Assembly (NCBI GenBank): GCA_015698045.1
Contig: BLAL01000156.1
Span: forward strand, 434,001-498,000
Length of the DNA stretch: 64,000 bases
Direction of reading: 5' to 3'
Source: Rhizophagus clarus
Lineage: Eukaryota; Glomeromycota; Glomeromycetes; Glomerales; Glomeraceae
A model generated the notes under the pieces. That model searched no databases. It was not told the DNA's origin and saw only the letters and a program-made list of their open reading frames with translations. Positions 26,250 through 39,729 of this stretch are shown one piece after another. Position 1 is the stretch's first letter. The number at the start of each line of letters is the position of its first letter. The position numbers were made by a program, and so were the translations under genes.

Positions 26250-29200
26250 TGTAATTATAAAGTACGACCGACATTCACGAAAAAAAAATTTTTTACTTCT
26301 CATTATTTACGTCATCTGTTGCGGAAAAAAAAATTTTTTATTTATTTATTTATTTATTTATTTAAAAAGTTAGGTTTTGTTTCCCTTTTTATTCATTTGC
26401 ATTTTTTTCAAAAGTATCGTGTCTGTTGACGCCAGTGATGGCTATTGGTCCAATTGGACTTATAAAGATTCGACTATTGGACTTATTAAGCATAGCCATC
26501 ATTGGTTGACGTATCTTATCCACTACCGAAAAATGCTAATCAAATCAGAAATTCCTGATTTCATTTTAGAAAATTTCTCTTAATTCCAGCCAGAATCATC
26601 TAAATCAAATTTTAGTTAGTTGAAAAAAAAGAAAATTTTATAGATCTTCGTGTTGAGTACACGCGTGATTAAATTATCTCAAGTATGGAATTATCATTAT
26701 ATCCCTCATGCTGTCATCTTTTTAGTGCAGGAAATTATCATAGTTGGTTTATTAAAAGTTGATTAACAATTACCCTAAAGTTATGTACTCGTTCACTGTA
26801 CTGAATTGAGATCTAACTATGTATAATGTGCACCTTTTTTTTTTAAAAAAAAAAAATATTTTTTATTTGTTATATATTAAAGCGGTACTAAATGATCGTT
26901 AATCCACATCAAAAGAAAGATAAAATGTATGAATAAAAATTTTCATTCCAATACTAATTACTTGAATCGGTTGAATGATGAGAATTATTTATGATTTTTT
27001 TTTTTATTACTTTTTTTATTCAGCGCATACTCTCTATTACACGCACTATCACACTAATTACACGTATTCTCTATGTTAAAATCATAATGTAATAATGATC
27101 AATTAACAAAATATTCTCCAAATTTTAACAAATAAAATTATTAAATATTAAATGTTCAAAGTGTGTTCTCCATGTTCATTTCTAAATCAGGCAATATATG
27201 TCCAATTCTCATGTTCTTTAAATTTGTTGTATACGTTTGTCCGGTTCCAACAAATAAATTCGGTTGTCCGGTTGCGGTTATATAAGTCATTGATAAGCTG
27301 CCCAACCTATTCCAAATAATAGATTTTTGATTAATGTTTGATTACCATAAATTATTATTTGGAAAAAATGTTATTATCATTCCTGATAACCTTATCGTCA
27401 ACTGGTCAAAAGTCATTCAATCTATATTTTTAAATAAATAACAGTATGTCAGATCCACTAAATGACAAAGACGACGATTTCATATTTAAACCAATTGTTG
27501 AAGGCTTAATGCTTTCGAGACAGGATTTCGCAACTTCAAACCCTATTGGAAGTTTTTTGATCCCTCTGAAATTTTTTTAGTTTTTTTTTTCGAATGGTCA
27601 CGGTTTTAGATAATTTATCGTGACTCTAAATTAAACAATTAGATTATCAGTAATCATAACAGACCACTAATTTTGAATATTAATCACGGTGTATTCAAAA
27701 TAAATATACCTCAAATCTCCTTTAAGTTTTCTCAAAACCTCTAATAATACCTTCTTTAAAAAATTCATTCTATCACTTTACAGAATCATCTCCAAAATTG
27801 GCATTCGAAAAAGAAGAAGCAATGTTTCTTTTAAAAATGTTTTTTCTTCAGGGCTTAGTATAAAATAAAATCTAATGTATCTCATCCTTATGAGCGATGT
27901 ACAAATTCGGGATTATTTAGTAAGGGCTGGAAATCTTTTTTCTTGTTCTAGACAAAGGTATGGAAATTTGATGAATGATCTCTATTTCTGATTCTAACGA
28001 TGAATGAACTCATAATTGGAGAACTTAAGTTTCTTATTTGGAATAAGAAAAAAGAAATATGTTACACTTCAATGATCCTGACATTATGGAACCTTGTAGA
28101 CTGATATCACTCTCTGCGATAATATTTAAGATATTACTGAACAAGACTTATTTTAAACTTTGGAATCCTTTTCTCATAATGTATCCCAAAGAAATTACTT
28201 CCATCAATATTATTTAATATTTATGTTACAAAATCAAATCTGTGAAGTTGAACTAACGTCTCGAATAAGTAGGTTTGATAGTGGGAAAAAGTTCTTCAAT
28301 ATATGCAAGTTGAAGAATTTTTCAATAAGCAACCTAATTAAAGAAAAAAATATACATGTTACAATAGATCAAAATATCGAAAAAAAATGTTATAATAAAA
28401 ACATTACGAGCCATAGTTGCCAATATTACTATAGTAAATCATTTTATTGGACATTTACCACAAAATAAGACCTAATTCAGTAGAGAATGTCCACTTTAAG
28501 TTATAAGAACCTTCAATATAACTATTTCTCCAGCTCTTTCTTCAATTAATATTAACACAACTCCAATAAAAGAATTAGACGGGACGAAGTAATACGAGCA
28601 AAGATTTTGAACCAAAGAACAGTTCCGCCTTTCGTTGGAACTGTAAAGAAAATATGCATTTTTTGTGGAGTAAGAAATGAAAAATACAAGTAACCGTCTG
28701 AATTTTTTATTATTATTATAATCAAATAGTCAATTAGTGATTGGCAGGCATTGTAATACCTTACTTTGGTTTTCACGCGCTTTTGCATAAATTGTACATC
28801 CCCTATTTTATTTGTGCTATTAACTTTCATCTTAAAAAAAACACCCATGTAACGAATTGATAATCGCCAAATATAATTAATTACATGATCACATATACGG
28901 ATAAACTAATTTTATATTAAGTGATTCATATTATTTATATGATGGAATAAATTCGTCATTATAATGAAAGAGGAGATAAAGTTAAGACTACTTCGTTAAT
29001 TAAACGATAGCATAAACCGAGAAGCTTACTCACAAAGTTTGTAATTTAACAAGGGTAATGATATATAATATCACTGAAAGATTTCTTTGGGCATCGATTA
29101 TAATTATACCCATTGGGAGAAGATAATAATGGAAAATTTTATAGTGAAATAGGTGTTACTGAGAGCATCAAACATGTCAGCGAAGAAAGTGAAACTGACA

Positions 29201-30940
29201 TTAAACTGACGAAGCTTGACAAATTTTCTTGAAGTAGTCGCAGTATACTTGATGAAAATTTTATCCAGCAAATGTAAAATTTACCTTGTCAAGAATGGTA
29301 AATGGACTGAAAAAGATTTTGAATATATCAGAAAAACTTGAAACATCTGGAAATTATATACAAAGATGGCCCGTACCATTTAACGAGGAATTAAAAAGTG
29401 ATGATGTGCACTAAGTAAAAAAGTACTGTTCTACTAAAACTCGAATCTAGGTTTAATAAACATTAAGAAAGATATATCTGTTGATCATGAACATTGTGAA
29501 TATGTTAAATCTTTCATGGAACAATTGGAAAAGGATTCAATTGGCGTTGGCAATATAGTGAAATATCTGGAAATGTTCCAATTATTATGAAAAAGTCAAC
29601 TATGATCCTAAAATCCCAAAAAAAATTTCAAGACATCTTAAACTTATGCTTTGTTTTTGATAGGTGAGATCCTATTGAGTCTAATCATCACATATCTTCA
29701 TGGAAAAGTATTTTATTGGTTCCAACTAATACGAGAATCTTAAGGATAATTGTTTGAAAAATTATATTATAGTGAGAGGAGAAACTCGGTTTATTATAGA
29801 GGAAAGACAAACGTATATATGGTGGCATGAATGCACGAAAGCAAACAACACCTATATTTACACGCAGAAATGAACATCTTAACAAACATAATAAACCAGT
29901 AAGATAAATAAAATATAGCAGTGTCCAAGAAATGTTGTTACTTATGTGATTGTATATGAGATTTGTACAAGACAGAGAATACAAAATCGTCACTTCTGGA
30001 ACACATAAGACATGTCATGGATGGAAATTTCTAATTATAAATGATGACATATTCTCCCTAATACATATATTATCAAGTCTCGATCAGATCATAAGAAATA
30101 AAATAGAACAAATAGAATATAATGCTAATGAAATGGTGATATCCGATGATATTAATGACCAATTTATAAAAGTTCTTAAACTGCTTGGAAGGTTTAGTTT
30201 ACTATAACTACCATAAATATATTTTTACTTAATTACCATGTAAAGAGAAAAAGATGCTATATACTTAGTACAATAATTGTCAAATTCAAAAGTTCAAATC
30301 GAAATTTATATCCTAAAGAAAATTATTTATATAACAGAATAAATTCGTCATTATAAAGAAAGAGGAGATAAGGTTGAAATTACACCTAATTCATTAATTA
30401 AATGATAGCATAAAACGAGAAAGGACATCAATTATATTATTTTATATCAATTCCATTGGATCCAAGGACACTCATCCGCCTTAATAGTTAAATGAGGGAA
30501 TTCTGTGTAGGATGATTATTTCATTCATCCCGAGAATTAAGACTGCTTCAAAGCAAAAAACTGATGAAGCGTGCATAAACAACATCGTCTCCAGAAGAAT
30601 TTCGACTTGAGGACCTTAGTAATGGATTTTCTGTCATCCAATAATATCTTTAGCCTATTGGTGTAATATTCTCGCTCTCCTAAAAGTATGTAAATTGAAA
30701 AGTACATTATGATTGCGTATTCAATCCCAACTACCCAAGAGCACTGTCACCAAAAGTTATGTGCCGTTTAAATTATACCAATTTAGACTTTGGTGCAAAA
30801 TCAATAAAAAATGGATGAATTGTTTAAGAAAATCATAAAAAATGAAACGGACAAAAGAACATGATGTAATTTACAAACAGCTTGGAAAAAAATTCATTGA
30901 TTTTGTTATGTACGCACAATTAAAATATTTTTTTATTATT
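26250..30940. other. Segmental repeat, copy B
   Basis: Related to copies A and C. From 26,260 to about 27,420 it follows copy C closely (TTATTTACGTC at 26,301; GATTAACAATTACCCTAAA at 26,760; CAGCGCATACTCTC at 27,021; GTCCGGTTGCGG near 27,260). From about 27,960 to 30,430 it follows copy A. It lacks the 67-bp array and most minus-strand exons found in A. Past the pogo insertion point of copy A it continues without the element (CATCAATTATATTATTTTAT). Its last part (30,480-30,580) recurs at 56,600-56,690. The minus strand at about 27,170-27,380 carries the same exon-like piece that is intact at 60,565-60,819. Confidence 0.75.
27960..30207 (+). pseudogene. Fossil OTT_1508-like deaminase gene, copy B
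   Basis: This is the same fossil gene as at 19,260-21,520, with LHAEMN (HAE at 29,861-29,869) and SKKCCYLCDC (Cys-x-x-Cys within 29,933-29,947), followed by SGTHKTCHGWKFLIINDD. It is broken in several places. The region at about 28,160-28,470 is a coding-like piece of its 5' half. The family call is from motif order and is an inference. Confidence 0.6.
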
Positions 30941-31415
30941 ATTACAATAAATTAAGAAACTAGCAAATGAATCAAGATTAGAAAAATGAAATAAAAAATG
31001 AAATAAAAAAGAAATTTGTTACCTTTTCTTAAGCTTTGTTCTTATAAAAGTAAAGGAGAAGTTTCTTGAATCAATTAAAGAAAAAAAAAATACAACACAC
31101 TCTTTCAAATTTCAACCCTTACAAGATAAAAACTAAGCTTGACCTTGAATTTGTTTTATTCAAACCTATTATAAAAATGATCAACAAAGTACATTAAATT
31201 AATAAATGTATATAAAATTTCAAAAAAAAATCATGTATTTAATATTTTATTATTTAAGCCAAATGAATTTATAATTTTCTTATTAAGTTATAATTTAAAT
31301 CAGAAGAAAACTTACTAAAATAATAATTAAATAATAGTAATTCTAACAGTATTAAAAAGAAAATTTTTTTATTAATAAGAAATAAAAATCATATAATAAA
31401 TTTTTTTCATCTTTT

Positions 31416-31449
<34 letters not shown>

Positions 31450-32488
31450 TTAAGTGTTAAACAGTGTATAAACATTTATTAGTTCAGATAGGATTGAATT
31501 ATAATCACTTTTTTATATATGTAATACTTCTAACTAAAGCCAGTCTAGCCATATACTAAACAATTAACTAAAAAAAAAATTAAGAAAATAAAAACAAAAA
31601 AAAAAAATTGTAAAAAATACTAATCATCTATAATAACAAATTGATTAAGAATGCTTATCCTTCCAATTATTAACTTCCTATCTCTAGCTTATTAATTACA
31701 TAAACTAATTAATTATTCTAATAGTTGCTTAATTTCTATCTTTTTAAGTCTATTAGATTACACTTTATTGAACTTATGTAATTTCTTATTCTTAGACCTT
31801 TTGGAATTGTCAGATTGCCTGAAAGATTTCTGTGAAAATGTAAGGTTTGTTAAAGAATTAGCATTTTTTGATTTATGATTCAGTAATCTTCATAACTTAA
31901 GAAGCATCCAATTAGTCCTAGTAACTACTCTAGATGATCCTTTCAAATATTATTTAACTAATTTTAAAATTAATAATAATAGTTTATTATTATTTAAAAT
32001 AGTTTTAAAATTTTTTAAAATATAATATAAGATTAGTATAAAAATAAACAAATAAATTATATTAAATTTAATCTATAATTATAAACTTTTACAATTTCTT
32101 ATAATTTCTTTATATAATAATAAGTATTAAAAAGTAAAAAAAAATAATTATTTATTATATTTAATATGCAAACAACATAAAATTTTTGGCTGTACTATAA
32201 ATTTATTATTAATCTTAAAAAATCCATTATTAATTTTCATATTATTTATATATTTATAAAATATATTTTATTATTTTAAAAATAAACCCATTTTTTTTTA
32301 TTAGTTAGTATAAAATGATTATATAATATAATTTAAACTAAAGATTGTAAAAGAATCCCAAATATTTCTAATATATATCATATTTAGATTTTAATAAATT
32401 AAATCAAATTTAATTTAAGATCTTATTAATTTAAATTTTTACAAATTATATTAATTTTTATAAAGTTATATATATTATATATAATATT
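30941..32488. other. Extremely AT-rich gene-free DNA
   Basis: No ORF or motif worth annotating. A TA microsatellite lies at about 31,421-31,446. Unlike the left 13 kb, long pure A or T runs are rare and A/T are finely mixed, marking a different composition class. Confidence 0.6.
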
Positions 32489-32496
32489 ACTTACAG

Positions 32497-32639
32497 CAGT
32501 AATGTACACTTGGAAGATTGGAAACACTCTTAGAAGCATTTTTGGAAGGTTTGGAAGCATAATTCCCTAATAAATTCATTTGGATTGGAAGCTTCCAATC
32601 GAATTTTATTTCATTGGAAGCATAAAATACACATCACTG
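32497..32639. mobile_element. 143-bp hAT-type MITE
   Basis: Ends are CAGTAATGTACA and (reverse complement) CAGTGATGTGTA, which fit the hAT terminal pattern. They are flanked by 8-bp duplications ACTTACAG (32,489-32,496) and GCTTACAG (32,640-32,647), 7 of 8 matching. Inside are repeated TTGGAAGC / GCTTCCAA motifs in both orientations. It has no coding capacity. Confidence 0.8.
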
Positions 32640-33426
32640 GCTTACAGTACTATAATTAATATTAGAAATTCAAAATTAAAAAAATTTGAATTTTGTATAG
32701 AAATTTCACTTATTATATGTGATATTATATAAAATTATAAGAAGTACATTTTTTAATATGCAAAAATTTATACACATTTTGCATATTGAATTTTTAACAT
32801 TAATTAGAATATTATTTAAATAGTATTAGAGGGATACTGTATGAAAAAAAAGATATTATATAAGAAAGGTATATTAAAACCAATTAAAATTAACAATATC
32901 TTATTCTAGATAAAATATAATCTTAAAATTCTTTAAATCAATATACATAAAAAATTTTCTTCTTATTTTATTTTTTTTCATTTTTTTTTAATATATTAAA
33001 AATAAAACCTTATGCAAATAAACTACAAATTATAAAAGAATAACAGAAAAATTATGATGATAATAAAATGTATATGAGAAAATTGCAATTATCACATATT
33101 ATAAAAGAGATCATAGTAAAAATATAATTGCAAATAAATTAAATATTGAAATAAAATAACTTTTAAAAGTTATTTTTTTTTAGATAATCAGTTTTAAAGT
33201 ATAGCTAAGTTTAAAATATTTAAATAAAAGAGCTTTTTCAAAATATTTTTTTTTAGAAAATGCTTTAATAAAATAGATAAAAAAAAAAAGAAAAAATCAA
33301 AATACAGTTTCTAGTAAATAGTTCAAATAAAAGCTAAAGCATTTATAAATATACAATAATGGAAAGCTTTATATCCTAATATTCAATTTTTTTTTTTTAA
33401 TAATAAGTGGTTGGATAGGTTTATAA

Positions 33427-33864
33427 TAGAACCCTGAATTTCTGGTTTAGTTTTATTTTTAGTTTTGTTTTTAGTTCTGATTTGACTCTCTAATATAAAA
33501 TTTTACTAAAAGTGTTTTTTAGCTTAAAATTTTTACTGAAAAACATTTTCAGATCATATTTTTAACTGAAAATATTTTCAATTAAAAAATATTATCAAAA
33601 AAATATTTTTAGTTTAAAAAATTAGTTCCAATTCTATTTTCAGATTAAAAAATAAAATTAAAACCATTTTTTCAAGAAACACTTCAAATTGAAAATATTT
33701 TCAAATAAAGTTATTTAACTAAAAAAAAATATTTTTCAGTTAAAAAATGATTCTAAAAATATTTTTTAATAAAAATCCTATTTTAAAAAGCATTTAATAA
33801 AGAACCAAATTCAAAACTAGGAATAAAACTAAAAACAGTACTGAACTGGAAATTTAGAACTCTA
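33427..33864. mobile_element. 438-bp foldback hAT-type MITE
   Basis: Long inverted arms: TAGAACCCTGAATTTCTGGT on the left and, reverse-complemented, TAGAGTTCTAAATTTCCAGT on the right, continuing into TTTTAGTTTT. They are flanked by 8-bp duplications GTTTATAA (33,419-33,426) and GTTTATGA (33,865-33,872), 7 of 8 matching. The interior is A/T-rich with many ATTTTCAG/ACTGAAAA motifs. No ORF. Confidence 0.8.
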
Positions 33865-34043
33865 GTTTATGAGTCATAATAATTTAAGTATTTGTCATTA
33901 TACTATTATTATATAATATTCATTTATTAAATGATCTTATTGGAAAATAACAAGAATTTTTAATATATACTGTATATTATATATAGATATATTTAATATG
34001 ATTATCTTTTAATATTTATCAAAAAATTTGCTAGAATTTTAAA

Positions 34044-34385
34044 GTACCTGGGTACTTTACATAGAAAATTCCAATTTAAAGCTTAAAATTTTGTAAAATA
34101 CTCAGGTATAATACTAGGTTTATATATAATGTATATTCCAGATATATAAAAATGCCAGAACAGTTAATTTTGGTATTTTTTTTGCATTTTTATATATATA
34201 AAAATGCCAAAATAATCAGTTTCAGCATTTTTTTTTACTTTACATATAAAACGCTAGAACAGTCAGTTTTGGCATTTCACTAATCTAATTAAACCTGGGT
34301 ATTTTACATGGCATATATCTCAGGTATTTTAAAAATCCTGTACCTTTATGTATAGTATTTACCCGTATATAGTACCCCCAGGTAC
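34044..34385. repeat. Inverted-repeat unit with GTACCTGGGTAC ends
   Basis: Begins GTACCTGGGTAC and ends GTACCCCCAGGTAC, inverted with respect to each other. Internally AATGCCA(A/G)AA and CAGTT(A/T)(A/T)TTTTGG motifs recur three times and CAGGTATT/CTGGGTATTTTAC recur near both ends. It is probably a small foldback element; no clear target duplication was found. Confidence 0.45.
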
Positions 34386-35644
34386 AGGCCAAAATCCCTA
34401 AAATTTGCAAGATATCTGGAATACTGTAACTGTAATATACGGTAATATTTGATTTATCAAGTAATATTATTATTGATAAATTGGATGTAAAAACTATTAA
34501 TATTTGTATAATAGGTAATAAAAAACTAATTTTACAATTGTTTTGATATATATAGCTAATAGAATAAACCTTTTTTTCTTATAATCTTTAAATTAAAAAA
34601 TATTCTAAAAAGTAATTTTCTATCAGAAATTATTATTCAAACTAACCTAAAATGATGAATAAATAAAAATGAAATACTTTACTAAATTGAAAATATTTGG
34701 GCTAAGTATGCAGTAACTTTTTTCAATTTACAATTTCTATTTATTTTAGATTTTTTTTCAAGATATATTATTGATTTTTTTAAAAAATACTTTATTGAAA
34801 AAAAACAAATATTGTTATTATTTCTGAAAATTTGATATCTTGTTTATTTTAGATGTTTTAATAAATAAATCATTTAAAATAAAAGTAAAAATTTTCTTAT
34901 AATATTTTATAAAATAAATAATTTTTTTAATATTTAAATTTTTTAATAAATAAGATGAAATTATAATGAATAGATAGTCAAATCTGTAAAAAAATTAATA
35001 CTTATTACTAAAATCAAGTATCTTTCTTATAAAACAGTTGTAAATTGGATTAAAATATCATAAAATGCAGTTGATACTAATTTAATCTGATAATTTTTTA
35101 AATATTATAGTATTTCTAACAATCAGAATGAAATAAAAGATGAACTGATTTTTGACTATAACTATTTAAAAAATCAAATTTAAATAATAAAATAGAAATC
35201 TTGAAAGATAAAGAAATGAAATAAATATTAAAAATAATATTAAAAATTACAATTATGAGTATTATAATAATATATAGGATGATTGAAATTAAACTCTTCA
35301 ATATATATAAGTTTTTTATAATTGAATAAAAATTAAATTTAATGTATAATATATAAAATAAATTTAATAATTTTAATAATAAAATTATAAATCAACTTAA
35401 TTAGTAATACTAGAATACTATTTAAAAATATTAGCATTTGATTTTGAATAATATTCTAGTATTATTTAAGAAGATATTTTATTAGAGAGATACTATAGAT
35501 AGTACTATATAGTATATTTTTGGCAAATTTAATACTTTTTAAAAAAATATATAATAATATATATTGTTTGTGAAATTGGTTTAATTAATTTAAAATAAAA
35601 ATTACATTTTAAAATTAAAAATCAAATAAATGGAGATATTTATA

Positions 35645-35775
35645 GCACAACAAGAAGTTTAATACCAAAAAAAATTTTTTAAGTTTATATGACAATTATA
35701 TACTAGTTTTATCAAAAATTACTGATATAGTAAAATCTTAAAAAAAAAATTTTGGTGCTAAACCCCTTGTTTTAC
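35645..35775. mobile_element. 131-bp Tc1/mariner-like MITE with TA duplication
   Basis: Inverted ends of about 40 bp: GCACAACAAGAAGTTTAATA on the left and, reverse-complemented, GTAAAACAAGGGGTTTAGCA on the right, both continuing into CCAAAA and an A/T block ending TTTTTTAAG. TA flanks both ends (35,643-35,644; 35,776-35,777). It is related to the hairpin at 59,471-59,561. Confidence 0.7.
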
Positions 35776-35779
35776 TATA

Positions 35780-37320
35780 AGCATTCCAGATGATAAAAAT
35801 TAAAAATATTTTAGTGATTACATTTTGCTAATTAAAATGGATATAATTTCTAATAATTTGTTTATATATATTAATCAAATATTAAAATATATAAATTATT
35901 AAAAAAAAATAAAAAAAAATAAATAAATTTGAAAATACAAAAATTAGTTATATTTTACAGATATTAAACCAATCATTTTAAAATATTTATTATAAATAGA
36001 TTAATCCTGTTGAATCATTTTACTTAAGTAAAAAAAATAATTTTATTTAATTAAAGTAATAAAATCATGCTCTAAAGTTATAAAATAATTTTTCACAAAA
36101 AATTAATAATATAAAAATAGTCAATACTCTATAAATATTTGACCAATTATTATAAAAATTTATATGCAAATAGATTTAATATTACTAAATAACTTTACTT
36201 AAATATAAAAAGGTAATTTCATTTAATTAAAATGATATTATTGCATTTTGAAATTAAAAAATAAAAAAATTTTTAAATTTAGTATTATTTAAAAAATATT
36301 AAATATTATATTTAGCTTTAAAAAAATTAAAAAATAAATACTTTAATATTGCTAAACAATTTTATTTAAATATAAAAAAGTAATTTTATTTGTTTAAAAT
36401 TTATTTATATATAAATAAAATTAGCAAATAAAGATATAAGAATATTATTATAAAAATATTTTTTTATACAATATAATTATACTGAATACATACAATATTG
36501 TATTTATAAAAATTAAAATAAGTATTAATTTACAGTTAATCTTTGATATAATGAATCTTAGATTTTATATTTTAATTTTACTATAAAGTTATAGTAAAAA
36601 ATTTAAATAATTTAATTTGTTATTTTACTATAATAAGAGTTTTTTAATTGGTTAAATAGTACTATTATATATTCTATTAAAAATTCACTATATTAAAAGA
36701 ATTCTGAATAATATATAAATATGTTAGATTTGAATTTGCTTAATGATCATATAAAAAAAAAAAATCCTATGTAAGACTTTTATTTGCTTATTTTAATATA
36801 AAATTTTTAGTTAATTAAATATTTAAATATGTTGTTGAATTTATTTTTATTTCAGCTCAATAATTATATTTGCATATTAAAATCTCTTATTTATATAACA
36901 AAGATTTTCATATATATATATAGAGAAAATTTATATTCACATGTATATTAAAAAAATTTTTTTACAAAAAATTTTTTTAAACTAATACTTCTTTTCTATT
37001 ATTTTACATATTTTAATTTATAAACAAAACACAATATTGTATTTAATATTTATAAAAAAAATCATATTTTATAAAAGAGTGATGCTAATCTTAACCAAAA
37101 GAAAAATTCCTTCCCTTTTTATAAAATTTTAAAAAATTTGATTAACTAGTTAATAAAACTTGATTTCACATATTCTTAAATTTTTTTTTAAAAAAATAAT
37201 TTTATTATTTTTTCTTTAAACTTTATAAGTTATTTTTGTATTTAGTCTTAAACAACTAAAGTTTAAACTTTAAAATATGTAACTTTTATTTGCTTATTAA
37301 ATAACATTAGCATTTGATTT
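35780..37320. other. AT-rich gene-free DNA with second copy of a dispersed repeat
   Basis: No gene is seen. Positions 36,433-36,660 are the second copy of the AT-rich repeat found at 23,593-23,830. Around the junction this copy reads AAAGATATAAGAATATT, without the pogo-like element. Confidence 0.6.
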
Positions 37321-37329
37321 AAAGTGAAA

Positions 37330-37805
37330 GTACAACACATTTCTTCTTTTTAAAGTCCAACCTTTATAAGAAATCTGGCTTTTTATGAAAAAAGAATAAG
37401 AAATATCATTAAAAACATTTCTTTAAAATTAAACAAATATAAAATAAATATATAATACCTCTCTTCACCTAATTTACTTTTAAAAGTCCAACTTGTATAA
37501 GAAATTTGGCATTTCTAAAAAAAAGAAAATAAAATTAGAAATATTTTTTTAAAGTTAAATAAAATCAAAAAAATATATATATACTTTTTTCACTCTTTAA
37601 ATTACCTTTAAAAGTCCAGATTATATAAAACTTAATATCTCTAAAAAAAATAATATATGAAACATTAAAAATGTTTCTTTAAAATCAAACAAATAAATAT
37701 ATATTTTCACTTCTTAATTTATTTATAAAAGTCCAGATTGTGGATATTCCTAGAAAAAAAAACAAAGAATAAAACATTAAAAATGTTTCTTTAAAATCAA
37801 CCAAA
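37330..37805. repeat. About 120-128 bp tandem repeat, four copies
   Basis: AAAGTCCA(A/G) followed by ATATAAGAAATTTGGC-like sequence, then an A-rich block and ATGTTTCTTTAAAAT, recurs at about 37,350, 37,481, 37,609 and 37,727. The array ends directly before the crinkler-like fossil. Confidence 0.75.
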
Positions 37806-37817
37806 TAAAATAATACA

Positions 37818-38690
37818 CTATGAAAGTAGAAAGGAACGTATTTGTTTGGTAGATGATGAGGACTTGGCAGATCTTAAGGATTCAAGGTAACTCTTCCAAT
37901 TATTATGGACATATGTAAGTAATGTCCATATTTTATTTTTTATGATCTTTATGCAATAGATATTAACAGCTTTAATCTCATATTTCCATAACAATTTAAC
38001 AACCATTCTCCTTATGGAGGTCTGATAAAATGAAGACACTCTTCAGCTTGAAGGCAGACGATTATAATAAACTACCTATTTTTATTGGAGTATTAAAGAG
38101 ACATTAAAAGAAATCTGAAATAAAGTTATAGGTAAATTTTTGAGATTGCACAAGACATCTCAACACATCACTAGTACCAATAAGGCTACTTGTTATAAAT
38201 ATATTTTCTGTATCATTTATAGTATAACATCAATATATGGAGGTGAAATAAAGGTTCATCATCAATATGAAATCTTAGAAAGTTATGATAAAGATCCTGT
38301 TGATTGGGCTATAAAGATAGAAAATATCATTATCACAATTACTGAGGCAAAAAAAAAGGATATCAATCAAGGAATTGCACAGAATGCAATCCAACTGCAG
38401 ACATCTATCTAGTATAATCCTAAAAAATATAGCTATGAAACATTAGCTTTACAAAAAGATGTAATGTATAGAATTATATTAACTGTTATGAATTGGGTAA
38501 TAATCAAACTAGTTTTGTTTAACTCTGAGAATAATAGCGAAGGAAAGGTGAAAGTATTATTAAGTTTGTTACTACTCTTCTCATTACCAATCAACAAAAC
38601 TGTATTGATCCATAATAACTTGATGAAGCCTATCAAGGATTTATTTGGATAAATCAAATAGGCATTTGATAATCAGATTGAATCATAGAA
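37818..38690 (+). pseudogene. Fossil crinkler-like (CRN) nuclease-domain gene
   Basis: A broken plus-strand gene. The recognisable part contains YDKDPVDWAIKIENIIITIT followed by EAKKKDINQGIAQNAIQLQ at about 38,285-38,405, which has the Glu-x-Lys and Gln-rich helix pattern of the PD-(D/E)xK-like domain in fungal crinkler-family proteins; farther on, sequence resembling the following conserved block runs to about 38,652. A short piece at 37,840-37,880 (LVDDEDLADLKDS) may be an upstream part. It is treated as a fossil of a possible effector or toxin family. It has several breaks, and its moderate decay suggests it is not recent. Confidence 0.6.
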
Positions 38691-38699
38691 TTTATTAAA

Positions 38700-39720
38700 A
38701 TAGGTAAAAACAGAATAATAAAATAGGGTATTAGTATGATAAATGTTATATATCATAGCTATGTCCCAAATATTTGTATCTATTTTTCGCATGTAATAAT
38801 AAAAAATTTTACTTGGCAAAAAAAAAACTGTGATTATTAATCTCAATCAGCCAGTATAACCTAATTATTTTCTTAGTTCCATTATAGCTCAGTTCGAACA
38901 GTATAAGTTTATTTGCAAAATAAATGATGTGGCATTAAAGATATCTATATGTTAGATCTGTGATATTTGGCTAATCTGCCATCTTTAAGACATCAGAGAA
39001 AAGAAAAATTGATGCTTTCTTAGATAATATGAATAAAAAAGGATTAGCGATAAGTTAAGGCAGAAAAAGTAAGGGGAAAAACTTTAATGCGAATCAATAT
39101 ATAAGTTAATGTTTGTCTCAAAATTGTATTTGCAATGAAAAAATTGAAATATCTAAGTAACAAATTTCTTGAATATGAATGTTATGTTATTTTTTTACCT
39201 CAGTTTCTAATTTCCTGATTTTTTTGTGAAACTAGCTAAAATCAAAAATTTTTATATAATCTGCATGGATGGAAGTAATTTGTAAATATAGTTATTTGTA
39301 TTTTGAATCTGATGATCTGATCCACATTCTCAATATTTGTATTTCCAAAAATCAGTAGCAATCAATCTTTTGATAGCATCACATATTATTTTATTTATCA
39401 TTTCCATAAAATCATTAATAAAATTTTCTTCTGCATCAGCTTTATCTTTTTTAACTTATGTGTATTAGCAAAAAAAAATGCTTATATTCTGTTTTATTTG
39501 CACTATATTCTTATTTTAATTTTGTTTTTAAAAAAAGCTTTATTTAAAATCAATGGATTTTATTTAATTATTAAATTATACATACTTATATATAATTCAG
39601 AAATATATAATATATATTATAATAACAACTTTACTAATAAGCACATATTTTAGTTTAATAAATAATTTAACTTGATAGTCCCCAAATTTCATGAATATAA
39701 AGAAGTTTTCTTAGTGGCTC
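38700..39720. other. Gene-free AT-rich DNA
   Basis: No coding-like frame of useful length and no clear repeat. Base composition is slightly less extreme than at 31-37 kb. Confidence 0.5.
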
Positions 39721-39729
39721 TTTAAAAAC

